A stretch of 64,000 bases of DNA from NCBI RefSeq assembly GCF_003020125.1, contig NZ_PYFW01000008.1:124001-188000 (forward strand). The letters are read 5' to 3'. The translations under genes and the position numbers were made by a program. The DNA comes from Bradyrhizobium sp. MOS003 (GTDB taxonomy: Bacteria; Pseudomonadota; Alphaproteobacteria; Rhizobiales; Xanthobacteraceae). The notes beneath the pieces are model-generated. The model was not told where the DNA came from and did no database searches. It saw only the letters and a program-made list of their open reading frames with translations. Below are positions 35,143 to 43,901 of this stretch, one piece after another. Numbering within the stretch: the stretch's first letter is position 1; each line of letters opens with the position of its first letter.

Positions 35143-36438
35143 CTAGGTCGAGGCCGCCGCTGGCTGCAGCTTCGGTTGCCGCGAGAGCGCCAGCACGATC
35201 AGCGCGGCGAACACGCAGAGCGCACCCGCGATGAAAAATGCGGGCAGGTAGCTCTGGAGAAGCGTGCGCGACAGACCGGCACCGAATGCGGCGGTTCCGG
35301 CGCCGAGCTGATGGCCGGCGAAGATCCAGCCGAACACCAGATTGGCGCGTTCGGGCCCGAATTTCTGCGCGGTGAGGCGCACCGTCGGCGGCACCGTCGC
35401 GATCCAGTCGAGACCGTAGAACATCGCGAAGATCGACAGGCCGTAGAACGAGAAGTCGCTGAAGGGCAGGAAGATGAGCGAGAGCCCGCGCAGGCCGTAG
35501 TACCAGAACAGCAGATAGCGGTTGTCGTAACGGTCCGACAGCCAGCCCGACATGATGGTGCCGAAGAAGTCGAAGATGCCCATCGCCGCGAGCAGGCTGG
35601 CGGCCTGCACCTGCGGGATGCCGAAATCGAGGCACATCGGAATCAGATGCACCTGGACGAGACCGTTGGTGGAAGCGCCGCAGACGAAGAAGGTCGCGAA
35701 CAGTATCCAGAACGCGCGCGACTTCGACGCATCGCGCAGCGTGCCGAGCGCCACGCCCGTGATCGAGCCATGGCTCACGGGCGGGGCAGGCAGGGGCTCG
35801 GTGCCCTCGTCGCCGAACGGGCGCAGGCCGACATCGCTCGGACGGTCGCGCATGACGAGAAGGACACCCAGTGCCGAAACGCCAAGCGCGATGCAGACGA
35901 AGCCGAGCGCCAGCCGCCAGCCGTAGCGCTCGGTCAGGCTTGCAAGGAGCGGCAGGAACACGAGCTGGCCGGTGGCAACGCTCGCGGTCAAAATGCCGAC
36001 GACGAGACCGCGCCGTGCGGCGAACCAGCGCGTGGCAATCGTGGCGCCCAGCACCAGCGCGGTCATGCCGGTGCCGATGCCGATCACGACGCCCCAGAGC
36101 GCGACGAGCTGCCAGACCTGCGTCATGCCGAGCGAGGCGAGCAGCGCCGAGACGACGATAAGCTGGGCCAACAGCGTGACGTTGCGCAGGCCGTAGCGGT
36201 TGAGCAGGGCGGCGGCGAACGGTGCCATCAGCCCGAACAGGATGAAGCGGATCGACAGCGCGGAGGAGATCTCCGCCGTGCTCCAGCCGAACTCCTTCTG
36301 CAAGGGAATGATGAACACGCCGGGCGCGCCGACCGTGCCCGCGCTGATCAGCGCGGTGAGGAAGGTGACGCCGACCATCACCCAGCCATAATGGATATTG
36401 CGGCGGGACAATGCTGCCGCGAGCCAGTTCGAGATCAT
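35143..36438 (-). CDS. MFS transporter, monocarboxylate/oxalate-formate type
   Basis: A 431-residue transporter with 12 predicted helices in two halves separated by a polar loop (about residues 200-235). Segments such as HYGWVMVGVTFLT, GAPGVFIIPLQKEFGWS and SGWLSDRYDNRY are typical for the MCT/OFA branch of the major facilitator family, which carries organic acids. The start ATG is at 36438. It stands alone between the repeat region and a thiolase gene, on the same strand, 111 bp from the thiolase stop. Substrate unknown. Confidence 0.88.
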   Translation of the reverse strand: MISNWLAAALSRRNIHYGWVMVGVTFLTALISAGTVGAPGVFIIPLQKEFGWSTAEISSALSIRFILFGLMAPFAAALLNRYGLRNVTLLAQLIVVSALLASLGMTQVWQLVALWGVVIGIGTGMTALVLGATIATRWFAARRGLVVGILTASVATGQLVFLPLLASLTERYGWRLALGFVCIALGVSALGVLLVMRDRPSDVGLRPFGDEGTEPLPAPPVSHGSITGVALGTLRDASKSRAFWILFATFFVCGASTNGLVQVHLIPMCLDFGIPQVQAASLLAAMGIFDFFGTIMSGWLSDRYDNRYLLFWYYGLRGLSLIFLPFSDFSFYGLSIFAMFYGLDWIATVPPTVRLTAQKFGPERANLVFGWIFAGHQLGAGTAAFGAGLSRTLLQSYLPAFFIAGALCVFAALIVLALSRQPKLQPAAAST

Positions 36439-36550
36439 TGGGCCTCAATGTGGGTTGGCGGGGCCCGGGGGACCCGCGTCATCGTTGCAGTCTGGCATGA
36501 ACAAGGGAAGTCTGAAATGACACATTTCCCTCTATTTCGGACGAAGCGGG

Positions 36551-37747
36551 TCAGCGCCCGAGCCGCTCCACCGCGGTCGCCGTCGCTTCGCCGCCGCCGA
36601 TGCAGAGCGCGGCGATACCGCGTTTGAGATTGTTCGCCTCGAGCGCATGCAGGAGAGTCACGATCAGCCGCGCGCCGGTGGCACCGATCGGATGGCCGAG
36701 CGCGCAGGCGCCGCCATTGATGTTCAGCTTGTCGCGGGGAATGCCGAGGTCACGCTGCGCCGCCATCGCCACCACGGCAAAGGCCTCGTTGATTTCGAAC
36801 AGATCGACATCGGAGGCAGCCCAACCGACCTTGTCGAGCAGCTTGCGGATCGCCGGGATCGGCGCCGTGGTGAACCATTGCGGCTCCTGGCTGTGAGTGG
36901 CGTGGCCCTTGATCTCCGCGAGAACGGGCAGGCCACCCCGATCGGCAAGCGAGCGCTTCGTCAGAACCAGCGCGGCCGCGCCGTCGGCATTGGCGGAGGA
37001 GGCGGCCGGCGTGATGGTGCCGTTGGCGCGGAATGCCGGCTTGAGGCCGGGGATCTTGGCCGGATCGACCTTCAGCGGATGCTCGTCATTGGCGACGATG
37101 CGGGGGCCAGCCTTCTCCGCGAGCGTGATCGGCGCAATCTCGGCCTTGAACGCGCCGCCCTCGACGGCCTTGCGGGCACGGCTGAGCGTTTCCATCGCAT
37201 AGGCGTCCTGGTCCTTGCGGGTGAACTGATAGGCCTCCGCGGTGGCCTCGCCGAAATCGCCCATGGAACGGCCGGTCTCGTAGGCGTCCTCCAGGCCGTC
37301 CATCATCATGTGGTCGATGATGCGGTCATGGCCGACGCGATAGCCGCCGCGTGCCTTGGCCAGCAGATACGGCGCGTTGCTCATGCTCTCCATGCCGCCG
37401 GAGACGACGATGTCGGCCGAGCCGGCACGGATGATGTCGTGTGCCAGCATGGTCGCTTTCATGCCGGAGCCGCAGACCTTGTTGACGGTGGTGGCGCCGG
37501 TGGCGTCGGGCAGCCCGGCCGTGCGCGCCGCCTGGCGGGCGGGGGCCTGGCCTTGTCCTGCCGGCAGCACGCAGCCCATGAAGACCTCGTCGACCTTCTC
37601 CGGCGCCAGCCTCGCGCGCTCCAGCGCGGCGCCGATCACATGCGATCCAAGCTTGTGTGCGGGGAGCGGCGACAGCTCGCCCATGAAACGGCCGAGCGGG
37701 GTACGGGCGGCGGAAACGATGACGACGGGATCGGCGGCTTCGGCCAT
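36551..37747 (-). CDS. Acetyl-CoA C-acetyltransferase / acyltransferase (classical thiolase)
   Basis: A 398-residue thiolase with all three catalytic motifs: Cys in NKVCGSGMKA, His in ALGHPIGATGA, and Cys in CIGGGEATA. It condenses or splits acyl-CoA and acetyl-CoA, as in beta-oxidation, ketogenesis or PHB formation. The open frame begins at 38122, but the extra part is Arg/Ala-rich shadow coding opposite no known domain. ATG 37747 with AAGGGAGC upstream is the natural start. It is 134 bp downstream of an enoyl-CoA hydratase gene on the same strand. Confidence 0.92.
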   Translation of the reverse strand: MAEAADPVVIVSAARTPLGRFMGELSPLPAHKLGSHVIGAALERARLAPEKVDEVFMGCVLPAGQGQAPARQAARTAGLPDATGATTVNKVCGSGMKATMLAHDIIRAGSADIVVSGGMESMSNAPYLLAKARGGYRVGHDRIIDHMMMDGLEDAYETGRSMGDFGEATAEAYQFTRKDQDAYAMETLSRARKAVEGGAFKAEIAPITLAEKAGPRIVANDEHPLKVDPAKIPGLKPAFRANGTITPAASSANADGAAALVLTKRSLADRGGLPVLAEIKGHATHSQEPQWFTTAPIPAIRKLLDKVGWAASDVDLFEINEAFAVVAMAAQRDLGIPRDKLNINGGACALGHPIGATGARLIVTLLHALEANNLKRGIAALCIGGGEATATAVERLGR

Positions 37748-37881
37748 GATGGAGCTCCCTTGGCGATGATGTATAAGATTATGATCATCATATGATGCGG
37801 CGCAAAAAATGCAACCCGCGCCAGGGATGAGAAATTGTCGTGGGTGGGATGAGATTTGGTCGTCGATCGGAGGAGGCAGCC

Positions 37882-38652
37882 CTACCGCTTCCGGTTCACG
37901 AACGCCTGCATCAGCCGCGTCGGCTCGTCCGTCAGGAACGACTCGCCGAACACCTTCACGCTCAGATTCACCGACTCCGTCAGCGGCAGCTCCTCCCATT
38001 GCCGCAGCAGCGCCTTCTGCGAGCGCAGCGCTTCTGGGCCGCAGTCGAGCAGCGTGTTCACCAGATGCTCGACGGCGGCATCCAGTTCGCCCGGCGGGGC
38101 GACCTTGTCGACCAGTCCCCAAGCCAGCGCCGTCGGTGCGTCGATGTTCTCTGCGGTCATCACCAGCCAGCGCGCACGGGCCCAGCCGATCAGGCGAGGC
38201 AAGAGCGCCGCGTGGATCACCGAGGGGATGCCGACGCGAACCTCCGGCATGCCGAAATGCGCATCATGCGCGGCAATCCGAAAATCGCAGGCTGCCGCCA
38301 CTTCGAGCCCGCCGCCGAGGCACCAGCCGGGCATGCGCGCGATCACGGGTGCTGGGAACTGGCGTACGGCCTCGCAAAGATCGCGCAGGTGGCTGATGAA
38401 GGCTTCGGCGGATCGTTGGTCGAGCTTGGCCATCTCCTTGATGTCGGCGCCGCCGATCATGCTCTTCTCGCTCTGGCCGCGCAGCACCACGACGCGGATG
38501 CTGCGGTCGGATGCAAGCTGCTGCAGGCCTTCGCGCAAGGCGTCGGTCACCGGCGAGCCGAGAATATTGAGCGGGCCGGCGTTGCAGATCGCGACATGAA
38601 CGACGCCGCGTGCATCGCGCGTCACGCCGCAGTGGGGGTTGAGCATTTCCAT
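37882..38652 (-). CDS. Enoyl-CoA hydratase/isomerase (crotonase) family protein
   Basis: A 256-residue crotonase-fold protein with the oxyanion-hole segments GGADIKEMAKL and PGWCLGGGLEVAAACD. The second catalytic Glu of standard hydratases is not at an obvious position (GMPEVRVGIPSVI keeps one Glu), so hydratase, isomerase or another crotonase reaction are all open. ATG 38652 is preferred; 38646 is close by and the longer frame to 38706 is unlikely. It precedes the thiolase gene and faces a divergent thioesterase gene. Confidence 0.85.
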   Translation of the reverse strand: MEMLNPHCGVTRDARGVVHVAICNAGPLNILGSPVTDALREGLQQLASDRSIRVVVLRGQSEKSMIGGADIKEMAKLDQRSAEAFISHLRDLCEAVRQFPAPVIARMPGWCLGGGLEVAAACDFRIAAHDAHFGMPEVRVGIPSVIHAALLPRLIGWARARWLVMTAENIDAPTALAWGLVDKVAPPGELDAAVEHLVNTLLDCGPEALRSQKALLRQWEELPLTESVNLSVKVFGESFLTDEPTRLMQAFVNRKR

Positions 38653-38806
38653 CGTGGCATCTCGAAGGTTTCGTGGACCGGCGCGAGGCGCGCGGGTCGG
38701 TGCCACTTCCGGGCCGAAACGTCCTTGTTGTCAAGCGGGTGGGGAGGCGAGTTGCAAGTGCGAAGTCCGTGGCATAGTATGACGTTCATAATACCAAAGG
38801 GGTCCC

Positions 38807-39340
38807 ATGACTGAACCCGACCAATTCGATCTGTTTTCGCCCGCGCAGCGGCGTGAACGCGTGGTGGACTGGCAGGTGCCGGCACCCGTCGCGAAAGTGG
38901 CGATGGGCCTGTCGGGCATGGATGCCATGCTGGGCATTCGCGACGGCCGGCTGCCGCCGCCGCCTTTTGCGAAACTGATCGGGTTCACAATGGCCGTTGT
39001 CGAGCCGGGCCGGATCGTCATGGAACTGGAGCCGCGCGAGGATCTCGAAAATACCATCGGCCTCCTGCATGGGGCGACGGCGGCGGCACTGATCGACACC
39101 GCGATGGGATGCGCGATCTCGACCCGGCTGGAAGCAGGGCAGAGCTCAGTGACGCTCGACCTGAAAATGACCTTCCTGCGTCCGCTCTCGGTTCGCTCGG
39201 GCCTGATCTCGGCCGAAGGCAAGGTGATCAAGCTCGGACGGCAGACCAGCTATACCGAAGGTTTCGTCCGGGACGGCAAGGGAGGCCTTGCGGTGCATGC
39301 AACTGCAACGTTTTCCATGATCGGAAGCAACTTAACATGA
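38807..39340 (+). CDS. PaaI family hotdog thioesterase
   Basis: A 177-residue protein; the hotdog domain spans about residues 55-170. The HGATAAALIDTAMGCAI segment is the family's active-site helix (His-Gly with catalytic Asp) and SVTLDLKMTFLRP is the following strand. It hydrolyses an acyl-CoA thioester, so it fits next to crotonase and thiolase genes. The N-terminal 50 residues are an unusual polar extension. ATG 38807 follows AAAGGGGTCCC. The TetR gene follows by 64 bp. Confidence 0.88.
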   Translation: MTEPDQFDLFSPAQRRERVVDWQVPAPVAKVAMGLSGMDAMLGIRDGRLPPPPFAKLIGFTMAVVEPGRIVMELEPREDLENTIGLLHGATAAALIDTAMGCAISTRLEAGQSSVTLDLKMTFLRPLSVRSGLISAEGKVIKLGRQTSYTEGFVRDGKGGLAVHATATFSMIGSNLT

Positions 39341-39404
39341 ATTAATGCACCGGTTTCGGCATTTGCGTGTTATGAGATGACCCTCGACATTCAATGAGAA
39401 CTGC

Positions 39405-40022
39405 ATGCGCTATTCCCCGGAACACAAGCAGGAAACCCACGACCGCATCGTGAAGAAGGCCTCGGTGCGGCTGCGCGAAAAGGGCGCCCATGGCATCGGC
39501 GTCGCCGACCTCATGAAGGAGGCGGGCCTGACCCATGGCGGCTTCTATGCGCATTTCGATTCCCGCGAGGCGCTGGTCATCGAGGCGTTCGGTTATGCGA
39601 TGGACCGCTCGATGGAGCACTGGCGCAAGCTCACGGACGAGGTTTCGCCGGACAAGCGGCTGGCGATGATCGCGGACGCCTACCTGTCGACACTGCATCG
39701 TGACAATCCCGGCCATGGCTGCTCGATTCCCGCGCTCGGTGCCGAGATTGCCCGCGAGAGCCCGAAGGCGCGAAAGGCATTTGCCGGCAAGCTCGACGAG
39801 ATGATCGAGATGCTGGCGGACAACATCCCGAACGTGCCCCGCAAGGCCGCTCGCAAGCAGGCGGTTGCGACGTTGGCGACGATGGCCGGCACCATGCTGC
39901 TGGCGCGCATCGCCGGGTCGAGCGAGCTCTCCGACGAGGTGTTGAAGGTGGGCCGGGACAGTGCGCTGGATTGCGTGAAGCGCGAGCCGAGGGCGTCGGC
40001 GGGGAAGAAGGCGAAGACCTAG
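39405..40022 (+). CDS. TetR/AcrR family transcriptional regulator
   Basis: A 205-residue repressor. The N-terminal helix-turn-helix is at about residues 10-55 (GIGVADLMKEAGLTHGGFYAHF, seen as EAGLTHGGFYAHF), followed by a helical ligand domain with HGCSIPALGAEIARE, a segment common in regulators of the NemR/AcuR style. It probably controls the adjacent thioesterase or acyl-CoA genes. The ATG at 39405 is preceded by TGAGAAC. Target not visible. Confidence 0.9.
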   Translation: MRYSPEHKQETHDRIVKKASVRLREKGAHGIGVADLMKEAGLTHGGFYAHFDSREALVIEAFGYAMDRSMEHWRKLTDEVSPDKRLAMIADAYLSTLHRDNPGHGCSIPALGAEIARESPKARKAFAGKLDEMIEMLADNIPNVPRKAARKQAVATLATMAGTMLLARIAGSSELSDEVLKVGRDSALDCVKREPRASAGKKAKT

Positions 40023-40034
40023 TCGAGGTGCTGC

Positions 40035-40125
40035 CGTAGGGTGGGCAAAGGCGCGATTGCGCCGTGCCCACCATCTGTCTCGATGGATAGAGGAGGTGGG
40101 CACGCTACGATTTGCCCACCCTACG
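40035..40125. repeat. Palindromic intergenic repeat, family C, copy 2
   Basis: Perfect 15-bp terminal inverted repeats CGTAGGGTGGGCAAA and TTTGCCCACCCTACG enclose inner GGTGGGCACG / CGTGCCCACC arms. It lies between the converging TetR and LysR genes and could end transcription from both sides. The related, degenerate copy is at 17414. Confidence 0.9.
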
Positions 40126-40134
40126 AGACCTACA

Positions 40135-41043
40135 CTACCTCCCCGCAAATAGAGCCCGTTCACGCTCGACGATCTCGCCGATGTAGTCGGCCACCGCGCG
40201 TATCCGCGCCAGATCCTTGCTGTCGGCGTGCATCAGCATCCAGAACGTCCGGGTGATCGAGATCTCCTCCGGCAGCACGGCTTTCAGCTGCGGATAATCA
40301 CTCGCCATGAAATGCGGCAGCACCGCGATGCCGAAGCCTGAGAGCGTGGCATTGAGCTGCGCGATCAGATTGGCGCTGCGGAAGCGCGCTGAGATCCGCG
40401 GCGAGACCTGCGGCAGATAATCGAGTTCCGGCGTGAACAGGAGTTCCTCGATGTAGCCGACGAAGCGGTGCTGCGGCAGGTCCTGCCGCGAGGCGATTCT
40501 CGGGAAGCGGTCCAGGTAGGTGGGGGCGGCGTAGAGGCCGAGACGGTAGTCGAGCAGCTTGCGGCCGACGATGCGGCCTTCCTTCGGCATGGTCAGGCTG
40601 ATGGCGATATCGGCCTCGCGCTTGGAGAGACTGAACAGCCGCGCGGTGGCCACAAGTTGCAGATCGAGATCGGGATACCGGTCGGCGAAGGGTGCCAGCC
40701 GTGGCGCCAGGAAAGCGGTGCCGAACCCGTCGGGCGCGCCGATCCGCACCGTGCCGGTCAACCGCGCCACGGAGCCGCCGACCTGCTCCTGGTTGGCGAC
40801 GATGGTCGATTCCATGGCTTCCGCGCTGTCGGCAACGCGCTGGCCGGCCTCGGTGAGGAGGTAGCCGGTCTTGCGCCGGTCAAACAGCTTGGCCGAGAGG
40901 TGCTTCTCCAGGCGGTCGACGCGGCGGATCACGGTGGCGTGGTCGACCCCAAGCTGTTTCGCCGCAGCCGAGACCGAGCCGCCCCGCACGATGGCCAGCA
41001 CAAAGCGAAAGTCGTCCCAATCGATAGCGCCTTGATCCAGCAT
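40135..41043 (-). CDS. LysR family transcriptional regulator
   Basis: A 302-residue regulator with an N-terminal winged helix (about residues 8-65, WDDFRFVLAIVRGGSVSAAA then LGVDHATVIRRVDRLE) and a substrate-binding-like domain. It is divergent from mmsA and separated by 98 bp that contain a perfect dyad (41078-41106), so it probably regulates the valine degradation operon. ATG 41043 is the standard start; in-frame ATGs at 41064 and 41112 would add residues and overlap the dyad. Confidence 0.9.
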   Translation of the reverse strand: MLDQGAIDWDDFRFVLAIVRGGSVSAAAKQLGVDHATVIRRVDRLEKHLSAKLFDRRKTGYLLTEAGQRVADSAEAMESTIVANQEQVGGSVARLTGTVRIGAPDGFGTAFLAPRLAPFADRYPDLDLQLVATARLFSLSKREADIAISLTMPKEGRIVGRKLLDYRLGLYAAPTYLDRFPRIASRQDLPQHRFVGYIEELLFTPELDYLPQVSPRISARFRSANLIAQLNATLSGFGIAVLPHFMASDYPQLKAVLPEEISITRTFWMLMHADSKDLARIRAVADYIGEIVERERALFAGR

Positions 41044-41077
41044 TTTCGCACATCTATGGTGCATTATCTCGGACTTG

Positions 41078-41106
41078 AATCCTATAAAATGCAGGTCGAT
41101 AGGATT
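41078..41106. promoter_or_regulatory. Candidate LysR-type operator upstream of mmsA
   Basis: A perfect inverted repeat AATCCTAT (41078-41085) / ATAGGATT (41099-41106) with a 13-bp spacer, in the 98-bp gap between the divergent lysR and mmsA genes. It starts 64 bp upstream of mmsA and 35 bp from the lysR start. Dyads of this spacing are typical LysR recognition sites. Confidence 0.65.
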
Positions 41107-41141
41107 TGTCAAAGCGGATCAGGCCTTAAGGAGAGCATTCC

Positions 41142-42638
41142 ATGCGTTCAGTCGGACATTTCATCGGGGGCAAGGAAGTCAAGGGCACCTCGGGCCGCAC
41201 CGCCGACGTTTTCGAGCCGATGACCGGTGACGTCCAGGCCAAGGTGGCGCTGGCGTCCAAGGCCGAAGTCCGCGCCGCCGTCGAGAACGCGCGCGCCGCA
41301 CAGCCGGAATGGGCCGCGACCAATCCGCAGCGCCGCGCCCGCGTCATGATGAAATTCGTCGAGCTGGTTCAGCGCGACTATGACAAGCTCGCCGAGCTGC
41401 TTGCCCGCGAGCACGGCAAGACCGTTCCGGACGCCAAGGGCGACATCCAGCGCGGCCTCGAGGTCGCCGAATTCGCCTGCGGCATTCCGCATCTGATGAA
41501 GGGCGAATATACCGAGGGCGCCGGCCCCGGCATCGACATCTATTCGATGCGCCAGGCGCTCGGCGTCGTCGCCGGCATCACGCCGTTCAACTTCCCGGCG
41601 ATGATCCCGATGTGGAAGTTTGCCCCGGCGATTGCCTGCGGCAATGCCTTCATCCTCAAGCCGTCCGAGCGCGATCCCGGCGTACCGATGCTGCTTGCCG
41701 AACTGATGATCGAGGCGGGCCTGCCGGCCGGCATCCTCAACGTCGTCAACGGCGACAAGGAAGCCGTCGATGCCATCCTTGACGACCCCGATATCAAGGC
41801 CGTCGGATTCGTCGGCTCCACCCCGATCGCGCAGTACATCTATGAGCGCGCCGCCCAGACCGGCAAGCGCTGCCAGTGCTTTGGTGGGGCCAAGAACCAC
41901 GCCATCATCATGCCCGACGCCGACATGGACCAGGCCGTGGATGCGCTGATCGGCGCGGGTTATGGCTCGGCCGGCGAGCGCTGCATGGCCGTCTCCGTCG
42001 CGGTCCCCGTCGGCAAGTCCACCGCCGACCGTTTGATGGAAAAGCTGATCCCGCGCGTCGAGTCGCTCAAGATCGGTACCTCGATCGATCCGTCCGCCGA
42101 TTACGGTCCGCTCGTGACGCGCGAAGCGGTCGAGAAGGTCAAGGGCTACATCGACATCGGCATCAAGGAAGGCGCCACGCTCGCCGTCGACGGTCGCGGC
42201 TTCAAGATGCAGGGCTACGAAAACGGCTTCTATCTCGGCGGTTCGCTGTTCGACAACGTCACCAAGGACATGCGGATCTACAAGGAAGAGATCTTCGGTC
42301 CCGTGCTCTCCGTCGTGCGCGCGCACGACTACAAGGAAGCGCTGGCGCTGCCGTCGGAGCATGATTACGGCAACGGCGTTGCCATCTTCACCCGCGACGG
42401 CGATGCCGCGCGAGATTTCGCGGCCAAGGTCAATGTCGGCATGGTCGGCATCAACGTGCCGATCCCGGTGCCGATCGCCTATTACACCTTCGGCGGCTGG
42501 AAGAAGTCGGGCTTCGGCGACCTCAACCAGCACGGCCCGGATTCGGTCCGCTTCTACACCAAGACCAAGACGGTGACCTCGCGCTGGCCGTCCGGTGTCA
42601 AGGAAGGTGCGGAGTTCTCGATCCCGCTGATGAAGTGA
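41142..42638 (+). CDS. mmsA: CoA-acylating methylmalonate-semialdehyde dehydrogenase
   Basis: A 498-residue aldehyde dehydrogenase that turns methylmalonate semialdehyde plus CoA and NAD into propionyl-CoA. The MmsA hallmarks are CQCFGGAKNHAIIMPDAD (seen as FGGAKNHAIIMP) in place of the usual ALDH loop, and the catalytic Cys in SAGERCMAVSVAV. A strong ribosome site AAGGAGAG precedes the ATG at 41142. It is the first gene of a valine catabolic set with isobutyryl-CoA dehydrogenase, hydrolase and mmsB, and is divergent from a LysR gene. Confidence 0.95.
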   Translation: MRSVGHFIGGKEVKGTSGRTADVFEPMTGDVQAKVALASKAEVRAAVENARAAQPEWAATNPQRRARVMMKFVELVQRDYDKLAELLAREHGKTVPDAKGDIQRGLEVAEFACGIPHLMKGEYTEGAGPGIDIYSMRQALGVVAGITPFNFPAMIPMWKFAPAIACGNAFILKPSERDPGVPMLLAELMIEAGLPAGILNVVNGDKEAVDAILDDPDIKAVGFVGSTPIAQYIYERAAQTGKRCQCFGGAKNHAIIMPDADMDQAVDALIGAGYGSAGERCMAVSVAVPVGKSTADRLMEKLIPRVESLKIGTSIDPSADYGPLVTREAVEKVKGYIDIGIKEGATLAVDGRGFKMQGYENGFYLGGSLFDNVTKDMRIYKEEIFGPVLSVVRAHDYKEALALPSEHDYGNGVAIFTRDGDAARDFAAKVNVGMVGINVPIPVPIAYYTFGGWKKSGFGDLNQHGPDSVRFYTKTKTVTSRWPSGVKEGAEFSIPLMK

Positions 42639-42647
42639 CGGCCTCGG

Positions 42648-42736
42648 CCGTCATTGCGAGGAGCCCTTGCGACGAAGCAATCCAGGGTCTTTCCGCGAAG
42701 ACAGTCTGGATTGCTTCGCTGCGCTCGCAATGACGG
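42648..42736. repeat. Palindromic intergenic repeat, family A, copy 2
   Basis: About 89 bp between mmsA and the acyl-CoA dehydrogenase gene, with ends CCGTCATTGCG and CGCAATGACGG and arms GAAGCAATCCAG / CTGGATTGCTTC. It sits inside an apparent operon. Confidence 0.9.
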
Positions 42737-42755
42737 AAATAAGGTAGGCGGCAGC

Positions 42756-43901
42756 ATGCAATTCGCTCTGAACGAGGATCAGATCGCAATTCGCGACATG
42801 GCGCTGGCGTTTGCGGCGGAAAAGATTGCGCCGCATGCGCTGCGCTGGGACGAGGAGAAGCATTTCCCCGTCGAGGTGATGCGCGAGGCGGCCATGCTCG
42901 GCATGGGCGGCATCTACATCCGCGAGGATGTCGGGGGATCCGCGATGACGCGGTTCGACGCGGCGCTGATCTTCGAGGCGCTGGCGACGGGCTGTCCGAC
43001 CACCTCGGCCTTCATCTCCATTCACAACATGGCGAGCTGGATGATCGATGCCTTCGGCAGCGACACCCAGCGCCACACATGGCTGCCAAAGCTCTGCACC
43101 ATGGAGCTGATCGCGAGCTACTGCCTGACCGAGCCGGGCGCGGGCTCCGATGCGGCCGCGCTGCGCACCCGCGCGGTGCGCGACGGCGAGCATTACGTGC
43201 TCAACGGCCAGAAGCAGTTCATCTCGGGCGCCGGTGGCACAGATCTCCTGGTCGCGATGGTGCGCACCGGCGGCGATGGCCCGGGCGGTATTTCGACCCT
43301 CGTCATCGACGGCAAGACGCCGGGCGTCTCCTTCGGCGCCAATGAACGGAAGATGGGCTGGAACGCGCAGCCGACCCGCGCTGTGATGTTCGAGAATGCC
43401 CGTGTGCCGGTCGCCAATCGCCTCAGCGAGGAGGGCATCGGCTTCAAGATCGCGATGGCCGGGCTCGACGGCGGCCGCCTCAACATCACGGCCTGTTCGA
43501 TCGGCGGCGCCCAGACCGCGCTCGACAAGGCGCGCGCCTACATGAAGGAGCGCAAGGCGTTCGGAAAGCGCCTCGACGAATTCCAGGCACTGCAATTCCG
43601 CCTCGCCGACATGGCGATCGAACTCGAGGCTGCGCGCACGTTCCTGTGGCGGGCGGCTGCGGCGCTGGACCGAAAAGACCCCGATGCCACCATGCTGTGC
43701 GCGATGGCAAAACGCTTCGGCACCGACGTCGGCTTCGAGGTCGCCAACCATGCGCTGCAGCTCCACGGCGGCTACGGGTACTTAAGCGAATACGGCATCG
43801 AGAAGATTGTGCGCGATCTGCGCGTGCACCAGATCCTCGAAGGCACCAATGAAATCATGCGGCTGATCGTGGCGCGCAAGCTGATCGAGGGCGCGCGATG
43901 A
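42756..43901 (+). CDS. Isobutyryl-CoA dehydrogenase (acyl-CoA dehydrogenase family, ACAD8-like)
   Basis: A 381-residue flavoenzyme. FAD and substrate segments include YCLTEPGAGSDAAALRT and GQKQFISGAGG, and the C-terminal HQILEGTNEIMR holds the catalytic Glu. The start MQFALNEDQ at ATG 42756 matches family length; the open frame from 42654 runs through the repeat. The position between mmsA and a 3-hydroxyisobutyryl-CoA hydrolase implies oxidation of isobutyryl-CoA to methacrylyl-CoA in valine breakdown. Its stop overlaps the next start by 4 bp. Confidence 0.92.
   Translation: MQFALNEDQIAIRDMALAFAAEKIAPHALRWDEEKHFPVEVMREAAMLGMGGIYIREDVGGSAMTRFDAALIFEALATGCPTTSAFISIHNMASWMIDAFGSDTQRHTWLPKLCTMELIASYCLTEPGAGSDAAALRTRAVRDGEHYVLNGQKQFISGAGGTDLLVAMVRTGGDGPGGISTLVIDGKTPGVSFGANERKMGWNAQPTRAVMFENARVPVANRLSEEGIGFKIAMAGLDGGRLNITACSIGGAQTALDKARAYMKERKAFGKRLDEFQALQFRLADMAIELEAARTFLWRAAAALDRKDPDATMLCAMAKRFGTDVGFEVANHALQLHGGYGYLSEYGIEKIVRDLRVHQILEGTNEIMRLIVARKLIEGAR

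Noticed and set aside
37748-38122. N-terminal extension of the thiolase at 36551-37747
   Set aside because: Arg/Ala-rich, no family match, and would overlap the crotonase gene end.
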